64,000 nt of DNA. Source: Pseudoips prasinana (taxonomy: Eukaryota > Arthropoda > Insecta > Lepidoptera > Nolidae). A program made the translations under genes and the position numbers. This document shows, in pieces, positions 56,986-64,000 of this stretch (position 1 is the stretch's first letter; every line of letters begins with the position of its first letter). The DNA lies in assembly GCA_951640165.1 (NCBI GenBank), contig OX621242.1:13013501-13077500 (forward strand). Direction: 5' to 3'. The notes under the pieces are model-generated. The model saw only the letters and a list, made by a program, of their open reading frames with translations, did not search any database and was not told where the DNA came from.

Positions 56986-57435
56986 AGTTTCGTTAGTTCA
57001 TATAGTTTCACTATTATCATATTTTTTAAGAATTGGCCTTCAAGGTAAGGTCGCTCAACAACTTTATAGTTTGCTCAATTTTAGAAATAAATTATTCCAC
57101 GAGATGGTGATTAAACATCCTTAAAGTTTGTATAATTTTGCTCGGTCAGATTGTGTATATGTACAACATCAATTTAGTTGTACATCATTCATGACATAGC
57201 TAAAATTTGAAGAAAGTACTAAAATGTTTTTTAATTCCAAAATGTTTCTATAATTTAAGTGAATATTTAAATGATAAATTGTAAGATAAATTATTGTATG
57301 CTAATCAATAATGTTGTATAAAATGTATTTTAAATGTAAATGATCGCTTGCCTTGCTGGTATGATATGATACAGCGAACGATACAGTAAAATAACGTATA
57401 CAACATCCCTGTAAACATCTATTAGGTAAGCAAAT
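56986..57435. repeat. Tandem segmental duplication, unit 2
   Basis: Uninterrupted counterpart of unit 1, with scattered substitutions and a small insertion near 57358-57380. Confidence 0.85.
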
Positions 57436-57581
57436 CAATAAATGTAATAAAAAAAATAAAGATCATTCAGAAATTTGGTTTACGATGGAACTTACAAAAA
57501 ATTATATAATTTTGAAGAGAGAACAAAACAAGCATAATAATTTATCTACTCATTATATTTGTCTAAAATGGTAAATTATAT

Positions 57582-57636
57582 ACCAGGTTGGTGAAATAGT
57601 GTAGACGGAGAGTCTACACTATTTCACCAACCTGGT
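57582..57636. repeat. Perfect hairpin, 25-bp arms
   Basis: Arms 57582-57606 and 57612-57636 (starting ACCAGGTTGGTGAAATAGTG) pair without mismatch around loop GGAGA. No flanking duplication seen. Confidence 0.9.
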
Positions 57637-58354
57637 GTAATTCAATATCTAAAGAAATATAACACACAATGAGAAATATAATATACAATTTCAGGTAGAC
57701 ATTTTACAAAATATCCAAATTTAAAATATGTTTTATTCTTGTGCCAAGTAACACTTGTACCACTATACCTAAGTGCAGGAAATCCCAGCAGGACTGCCGT
57801 AGATTATATCTAGCAAGGAGGAACACTTGTCAATGTGTCAGAGGCACGGGTCTCCGTTCAAATCTATTGGAATAATACAGCTGTAGTCACTCGTTTGAAA
57901 TCTTAATTGAGAGCTTCTTTGATTAGAGCATGCAATTGATACTGTTAATTAGACTTACGAAATCAGTGTCGGTAACAATTTCTTGAAAGCAAAAGTAAAT
58001 AACACAATAAAGTCGCCAAACAAACATATGACCAACCTGATAAAGACGGGTCACTATAGCTTATGACGGCACACACGGTATCAAACATGCTTTATCGAAT
58101 CTTCCCTTCTCGCCCATGAGCTCTGGGGACTTTACGCGCCGAATATTAACATAATAATGTTTTTTTAACTACAGCAGCAGCATTTTACTTTCTCTAAAAG
58201 AATTGCGTCGACCATTTTGATTCCATTATCATGCATTTTTTATTTGTATCTTTTGTTATTCTTCATATTTTATATTAATAAACAATTGTTGCTATTGCGT
58301 GCCTATCAAATGTAAATAAAAAGAATTGAAAGGGGTTAAACAATGTTGAACGAA
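57637..58354. other. Intergenic, anonymous
   Basis: A possible dispersed-repeat word 'accaacctgataaagacggg' (58031-58050) resembles 60157-60175. No gene. Confidence 0.45.
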
Positions 58355-58366
58355 GGAACGTGTGAC

Positions 58367-59004
58367 GGGGCACGCCACGATAGTGGCGGTAAGACCCATC
58401 ATGGAGGAATGGCTGGAGAGAAGGCACGGTGCCCTCACTTATCGGCTTATGCAGGTACTCTCAGATCACGGGTGCTTCGGGAAGTACCTGCATCGGATAG
58501 GCCGAGAAGAGACGCCCGGTTGTTACCATTGTGGTAGCCCCGTTGACACGGCGCTTCACACATTGGTGGAATGCCCAGCCTGGGAGACACAGCGCTGTAT
58601 TCATGGTTGCAAGCGAGAGTTCTTGGGATATCGTCGCCACCTTTTGCGAGGAGGTGATGATCGCAAAAGAGGTGGCGGAGCGAGAACGGGAGGCACTGTC
58701 TTCCCGCCCAAGCCGCGCCAGGAGAACCGGGCGTCGGAGGGCGCATATAGCCAATCTCCGGCCTCCATGAGGAGTGGCCTGCGGACGGTGGACTTGGGGC
58801 AGTCCTCCGTCCGACCAGAATAGGCCTGAGACGGTGGCGCGCCGTGTCCCGCGCGCGCCTCTCTTGAAGAGGGGGGCAAGGGTGCTCCCAACGGAAGTGG
58901 GGCTCACTTAAAAGTGGGCCAGCGCCTGTCCAGACTGCGGTGATTGCGCGAGCGAATCCCGTGGTCTGAACTATAGGTGGCTGAGGAACACGAAAAAAAA
59001 AAAA
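58367..59004 (+). mobile_element. R1-type LINE 3' end with poly-A and 12-bp target duplication
   Basis: The 12-base duplication GGAACGTGTGAC is at 58355-58366 and 59005-59016, the second copy directly after an A-run (58993-59004). Translation gives EEWLERRHGALTYRLMQVLS, DHGCFGKYLHRIGREETPGC and YHCGSPVDTALHTLVECPAW (the CCHC zinc-binding motif of R1-type Pol). A frame change near 58640 leads to DIVATFCEEVMIAKEVAERE and an Arg-rich end. It is 5'-truncated and frame-damaged. The clean duplication shows it arrived by target-primed reverse transcription fairly recently. Confidence 0.9.
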
Positions 59005-59173
59005 GGAACGTGTGACTAGGATAGTATGCAGTATTTGTTAACGCAACAAGTCTGTCCGCAAACGTAGATGACTATCTCTATTCTGTATTTCCCTCTCCCC
59101 TATATTTTGATGGGGTGAGACATGACCGTATACTGTTGTCTTTACGTTTTCTCCTTGACAGGCTATGGGCACA

Positions 59174-59389
59174 GGCTATACACACAGATAAAATAATAAC
59201 CATATTTAATAATACTCTTTGACTCAACCCGGTATTCGTAACCGGAACCAATCAAACATACTTCTACTAAATCAACGAGGCAACCCTCGTTGATTTAGTC
59301 GAAATATGTTTGATTGGTTATTAATTGTATTATTATTGTATTTGTTGTATTATTGAAATATGGTTATTATTTTATCTATGTGTATAGCC
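59174..59389. repeat. 216-bp imperfect palindrome (MITE-like)
   Basis: The outer arms GGCTATACACACAGATAAAA at 59174 and their complement ending at 59389 agree with one or two differences over about 40 bases. The inner arms CCAATCAAACATA...CTAAATCAACGAGG (about 59248-59280) fold on 59285-59317 around CAAC. No coding. Confidence 0.75.
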
Positions 59390-60250
59390 ACGCTTATAAA
59401 ATATTTAAGAAACTAAATCTCCAGAAAAACTTATAGATCAAAGATGACTTTTCAAATAAACCACATACTAACAATGTATTTTTAATTTTTAATGATATAT
59501 ACAAAATCTATGAAATATTAAAACTAAATTAATCTTCCATCGAAATATCTGTTTATGCGTATTACTGCGTAAAATTAAAAAAAGGTATATTTGATATCCG
59601 TTTTATTAGTCATGAGAAAAATAACAAGAAATAATATTTTTATTGTTAAATTAAATAAATCATACGATGGACTGTCATGCAAATAAGGATAGCGAAATCA
59701 ATAAGTGTTTCTTCTGTATGTTTTGGTCTCCTTGTTGATTTGTATAGGATACCACAGATATGATGCCACATCGAAAAGAGAAATATGTGCTCCATGGCGG
59801 ATATGTAGTGCCTTGCCCAAAATGAACCCATGTGGCTTTAACGAGACTTATGTAATTATAAATTTAAGCACACTATTTAAATATAAAATAATTACGTGGC
59901 ACACCATCACTAACAATTGTATGTAAGACAGATTATATAAGTAAACTTACCTTGTCTATCAACTGCATTCTATATTAATCAGTTTTGGGTCAACAGTTTT
60001 CTCTAGAGCTTTCTAAATATCCAGAGGTGATAAATAGATCCATTAAACTAGATCAATGACCGTAACTCATTTAATTTTTTTAATTCTTTTCTTTAGCCAT
60101 ATGAATTTAGATAGTAAATAAAATTTCCTTACTTGATCAAGTCAGTAAACAAGCAAACTGCCCGCCTGATCAGGATTGGTCACCGTAGCCTATCGAGATT
60201 AAGAGAGAAACTCCATTCTTCTGTAAAGGACACATACTATAAATACTTAC
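59390..60250. other. Intergenic, anonymous, with a minus-strand splice-donor-like site
   Basis: The minus strand reads GACAAG|GTAAGTTTAC at 59952-59943, a strong donor match, but no convincing exon precedes it. Confidence 0.3.
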
Positions 60251-60661
60251 CGTCTTGAAAAAATATGTAACTCTCTTATGTGGCAATGAATAAGATTCTA
60301 TAACAAACTTCCCAAGGTTGTTGTGAATGATTGCAGGCAAAGGTGCTTGGGATTGGGTTGTTCTAACTAAGTCAACACACAAAAAAAATTTAAGGTTAAA
60401 AAAAAACAATAATCATTTATAAAAGCAGTTTTCTGGCAGTGTTTCTCAGTAGCTCCCGTCCCCGTCACTCCACTGCATGGTAGAGTAAAAAAAATACGAT
60501 TCCACATAAATGTATTTTTTTACGAAATAAAAGAATTTGAATTTGCTGCTTTTAATACTGCTACTATCAATTACTTCACGGACCCGCCCAATGCCCTCCC
60601 AGTTCCTGTCGAGCTGTTCATTAAACAAAAAGACGCCGTTCTCTAGCTTTAGTTAAAATCT
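60251..60661 (-). other. Candidate minus-strand exons, unrecognised
   Basis: Two coding-like stretches lie close together. From about 60657 down to 60443 the minus frame reads ENGVFLFNEQLDRNWEGIGR, VREVIDSSSIKSSKFKFFYF and on to a TGA. From about 60367 to 60251 another reads RTTQSQAPLPAIIHNNLGKF, VIESYSLPHKRVTYFFKT, and stops exactly at a strong donor (ACG|GTAAGTATTT). A possible phase-0 donor (GAA|GTAATT) in the first would join them. The composition is protein-like, but I do not recognise the family; a transposon origin is equally possible. Confidence 0.3.
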
Positions 60662-61487
60662 AATACTTTACCTATCTTGTCTGCAAGGCTTTTTTACTAA
60701 TTAAATTTAAAATATAGTTTAAGCGACCTATCCCTCTGTCATGCGATGAGTTATATTGTTTTATTATGTTAAAGATTTAATATAATAATAAAAAATAGTC
60801 AATTAACGCACTATCACTAGAACACGCAGTCCCAGTCGCGGGATGCTCTATATGCCGAATAAATAGCGATAGCGCTCGTTTTTGACTAGATTGGCGACTT
60901 CGCTAAGGCTCCAAAAACATCACATTTCTCACCGCATTTGTAAACAGGATGTAAGTAGGTAATGGGTTCACGAGTGCCTATTTAAATACATGTTATTTTG
61001 TATGTATTGTGTTTTGATCGGAAAATTTTGCAATTCTTGTTTATTGCTTCAAGAATGATTAGTATAAGTATTGTCATTTGAATGATGAAGTATTTTATTG
61101 AATCATCAAGTATTTTGTTTTAATTTAATGATTTGACAGAACAAACATAATTGATTTAATTTGCTAATTAGACTATTTCATATAAATCAATCAATTCATT
61201 TAATCGCATAACTTAATATTAAAATGTTATTATCTACTTTTGTATATAATTAATATTTATATTCGTACATTGTGCATTATCACTAGTGGTGTGCAAATTT
61301 TGGTATTAGCAGTCATATACAATTTTTATTAATCATAATATAAAAAAAAAATATATTATTATAATATATTGTATATACTTAAGTTTTTTTTCCACCTCTT
61401 TCTATGCTTATTATAACAAATGTCAATTGTCAATTTGACATAAAATTACGTTTTTATTTGGCATCAATACGTCGTGGGGTATGATAT
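60662..61487. other. Intergenic, AT-rich
   Basis: No feature supported. Confidence 0.5.
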
Positions 61488-61489
61488 TC

Positions 61490-61572
61490 AATATATGAGA
61501 TAGCCAAAACAATTGTGGAGACCCTTGGGAGAGGCTTTTGTCCAACAGTGAACTTCTTCCGGCTGATATGCA
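61490..61572 (+). mobile_element. RTE-type LINE terminal fragment
   Basis: 'caattgtggagacccttggg' and 'aggcttttgtccaacagtga' with GGCTGATATG match the end of the copies at 22900 and 51730. Confidence 0.75.
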
Positions 61573-62644
61573 GACACACTTTGAAATTGCCAAGGTTTTA
61601 CGCCTTCATTGCCTACGTAGTCAAACCAAGGTTCTACTACACTGACGTGGCTATACGAGGGTGAATTTCCCGGGACCAAGAACTGCGTGGCATCGATGAA
61701 ATCGGTACTAAAAATCATAGTTACAATGCTCTAACATTTTTTTTGGTTAGGTGAAATAGTGATCTATATGTAGCACTAAATATTTTATTAAATAAGATAA
61801 TAGGTACTCCAAAAAAATAAATTATACCTCGAAATCTTTCATTACCGTGTTTGTCTACAAGTCACCTATTGGGTCGTGATACCTCATTGATAAAAATGTA
61901 TTGGTTATTTATATTAAAACCTAGTTTTATTCGACACGTAAATAGTTAAATTATTGTTACGAAATACAAATATTAAATAAATACAAATTCAAATATTTAA
62001 ACAATATAACGAATGGTTAAATAAAATTTAATTGTCCCAGAATTACCTTTCATAGTCGTGTCACACATGTTTAAGAATATTGTTTTATCTCTTTTATGCG
62101 CTTGCATATTAGTTCTCACTCTTAAACGTTGCGTATTAGTGCCGCCTAAGTGCTCTACGTGGAAGGAAGTACACACGTGCCTGCTTTTTGGCGCTATAAA
62201 GGAATGCAATACTTACTTATTCCATTTTTGTTACTGGACAGTGTTTCTTTCATCACCGTGGATAGGTATAACTTTCTAATTGATTAAGTTTATCCTCTTG
62301 ATTAAACATTCGATAGAGCGCCATTTTCGTTGTTTTCTTTGTGAAGTTTTTATTACTTCGAATAATGAATAGATATTTTGTTATATTAAAGATTTAATTT
62401 TTCCTTGTATTTCATCACCCTGCTTTAATTGCCGTGGATTCCGTGATCAAAATCAAAAAGACACGGCAATGAAAAAAAATCATTTCAAGCCTAGTAAAAT
62501 AATTTAGTTTCCTTGCCGTGGCCTGGTGTTTCATTTCCGTGACTTAGGTTTTCATCGCCATGGTAGGATTAGGCCAAGAAATCATATTTGCCTGCTATAA
62601 AAGTACCGAATACTGTCAGTACAGTTGAGTGTATACGTACGAGT

Positions 62645-62755
62645 TTATACACTTACACACACGCCGGCCCACACATGCACGCACGCCCACGCACACTCAC
62701 ACGCAGGCGCGCACACACAAACGCACGCACTCACACACACACACATACACAATCA
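62645..62755. repeat. CA-rich microsatellite
   Basis: Irregular (CA)n with CGCA variants. It produces three overlapping His/Thr-rich open frames that are not genes. Confidence 0.85.
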
Positions 62756-62792
62756 TGCGCGCGTGCGCGGTCGGTATTTTCAGGATGCCCAG

Positions 62793-62904
62793 ATGCCTAA
62801 ACCAAAATTATCTGAAGAGGAAAAAAAGGAGAGCAAAAGATTGGCCGAACAAAAGAGACATAATAAACGACCCTGTATCACGAGAGGAGTATCTAAATAA
62901 ATGA
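62793..62904 (+). pseudogene. Frameshifted basic N-terminal exon relic
   Basis: Just after an acceptor-like TATTTTCAG (62775-62783), the ATG at 62793 opens MPKPKLSEEEKKESKRLAEQ then KR. The natural continuation appears in the +1 frame as DIINDPVSREEYLNK, ending at TGA 62902-62904. Joined across a one-base shift near 62860 this is a highly charged helix of the type found at the start of several multicopy, probably transposon-linked proteins in invertebrates. Only this short piece is present. Identification is tentative. Confidence 0.4.
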
Positions 62905-64000
62905 TCACTTTGATTCTATTATGTTTTTGTTTAATTTTACTCATTTTACAGGTTTTTAATCTACACAGTTTATCATTACCGTGGACGCTTCTTTAATTTC
63001 CGTGCACGCATGTTTCATCGCAGTGGCACGTAATTTTTAATCTTGTATATCTCGTTAGATTTTTAGTTATCTGATAGATGTTATATGATATAAAAAAATC
63101 CACGGAAATGAAGATTTTAATGGTCTGTTGAAATTCACGCACGACCGTATCAGGTACAAGGACATCTCTCTAAATTTCGTTATGAACTGAAAACATAACC
63201 AAAACATGCAGCCTGAATAATATGCTTGCCCTGCTAGCAAACCCACAAGACTAGCATAAGCCATTTGGTCAGATACTGTACCTGAAAAGTCGCCCTTGAG
63301 ATCCCCACAAAATCAGATCTTTTTTAAGGACTTAAATCTGTCAATACAGGTGATCATCTCAGTTACTTATTCCCTATGCGGGTTTCGCGGTCAGACAGCT
63401 TTTACTTGTGTTATTCTGGCTCGCTACCAGCTCGGTGGCCCCGCGTTTCGGGTTCGGAAATCGAAAATATAGGTTCGCCTGGAAAGTACAAATGGGGTAC
63501 ACTTTTTTGCCGCAATTATTTTAAATAAATTGCACTATTCGTGCAGTAATTAATATTTCATCCGCATATTTCGCCAATTACAATTAAATAAATATTAGGT
63601 CGTTATATTAAAAGTAGCATTCAAATGATCTCGTTGATTCATGGCAGTTTGTAATGCATCATAGTTTGACCTCGGAACAAATAGCTCAGATAACGGCGAA
63701 CTATTACGTGCTCTACACCTGTCCGTCTATTTGTACTTGGCTGAAAATAGACAACTTTTCATTACCGCACGTGAAAAAAAGGAATATTGGCTTTTCGAAC
63801 TTATTTATATGAGAATGTTTTTCGAATCGCTACAGTTAAGAGATACAATTTCTGCACATACATTAGTCACTTGTAAAAATATATATATAAAATTCTGCAT
63901 TTTTATCTATGGTCTTGTTCGAAATCTCCGAGTATATAATTTCTATGCTTATAAGTATATTTCTATTTATTGAGGTATTTTTGTTAATTATAACCGCAGA
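62905..64000. other. Window end, no gene supported
   Basis: Apart from the motif words listed for the array, nothing is recognised. The 80-codon frame at 63731-63973 is AT-driven. Confidence 0.5.

Larger units (their letters stand above)
61837..63768. repeat. Dispersed array of a TTTCATnnCCGTGG motif
   Basis: About 14 related words occur in 1.9 kb. Forward at 61837, 62249, 62410, 62424, 62437, 62508, 62529, 62550, 62970, 62992, 63013 and 63758; reverse at 62462 and 63100. The best forms are TTTCATTACCGTG, TTTCATCACCGTGG and TTTCATTTCCGTG. Spacing is irregular, so it is not a satellite. The densest groups flank the ORF relic at 62793-62904 on both sides. I saw no such cluster elsewhere in the window. 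Confidence 0.65.

Noticed and set aside
62588..62904. Three overlapping His/Thr/Arg-rich open frames
   Set aside because: Their first halves are translations of a CA microsatellite; only the short segment after 62783 was kept as an exon relic.
1..64000. CRISPR arrays, operons, bacterial promoters or phage genes
   Set aside because: None present; the spliced gene, SINEs and LINEs show an insect nuclear genome.

Overview
This window is eukaryotic nuclear DNA from a lepidopteran insect, most likely a moth. It is AT-rich, has long introns, and is crowded with repeats of kinds I know from moth genomes: several tRNA-headed SINE families, RTE-type and R1-type LINE tails, Tc1/mariner copies and short foldback/MITE elements. 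There are no operons, no prokaryotic signals, no CRISPR array and no intact rRNA or tRNA gene.

The one clear host gene is the short neuropeptide F (sNPF) precursor on the + strand. It has five coding exons at 14988-15087, 29202-29380, 39014-39124, 43865-43951 and 44637-44699, separated by introns of about 14.1, 9.6, 4.7 and 0.7 kb. All exon borders are GT/AG and all codon phases join, giving a 179-residue prepropeptide. It has a signal peptide and three C-terminally amidated RLRF peptides, one in each of exons 2, 3 and 4, each followed by the same GRRSD processing block. The start codon lies 2 bases after a splice acceptor, so the promoter and 5' UTR exon(s) are further upstream and were not located.

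Layout: 1-1 kb, a broken Tc1 transposase. 1-10 kb, mostly anonymous AT-rich DNA with SINEs, a CpG-rich CRE-bearing patch and a striking double perfect foldback. 10.6-11.9 kb, a 414-residue minus-strand ORF with coiled coils and an SGNH-hydrolase-like C-terminal part, probably transposon-derived. 15-44.7 kb, the sNPF gene, its introns filled with SINEs, a Harbinger-like MITE, an RTE tail, mariner and LINE relics. 44.7-64 kb, intergenic DNA with a mariner copy nested in a SINE, two R1-like LINE tails (one with clean target-site duplications), a tandem segmental duplication, perfect hairpins, possible minus-strand exons near 60.2-60.7 kb, and a dispersed array of a TTTCATnnCCGTGG motif around a frameshifted basic ORF.

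The less routine observations are a SINE whose head resembles 5S rRNA (three copies), the two abutting perfect palindromes sharing an AATA loop, the CCGTGG motif array, and the exon-per-peptide structure of sNPF. Everything here is read by eye; no alignment or database search was run, and repeat borders are approximate unless target-site duplications are stated.
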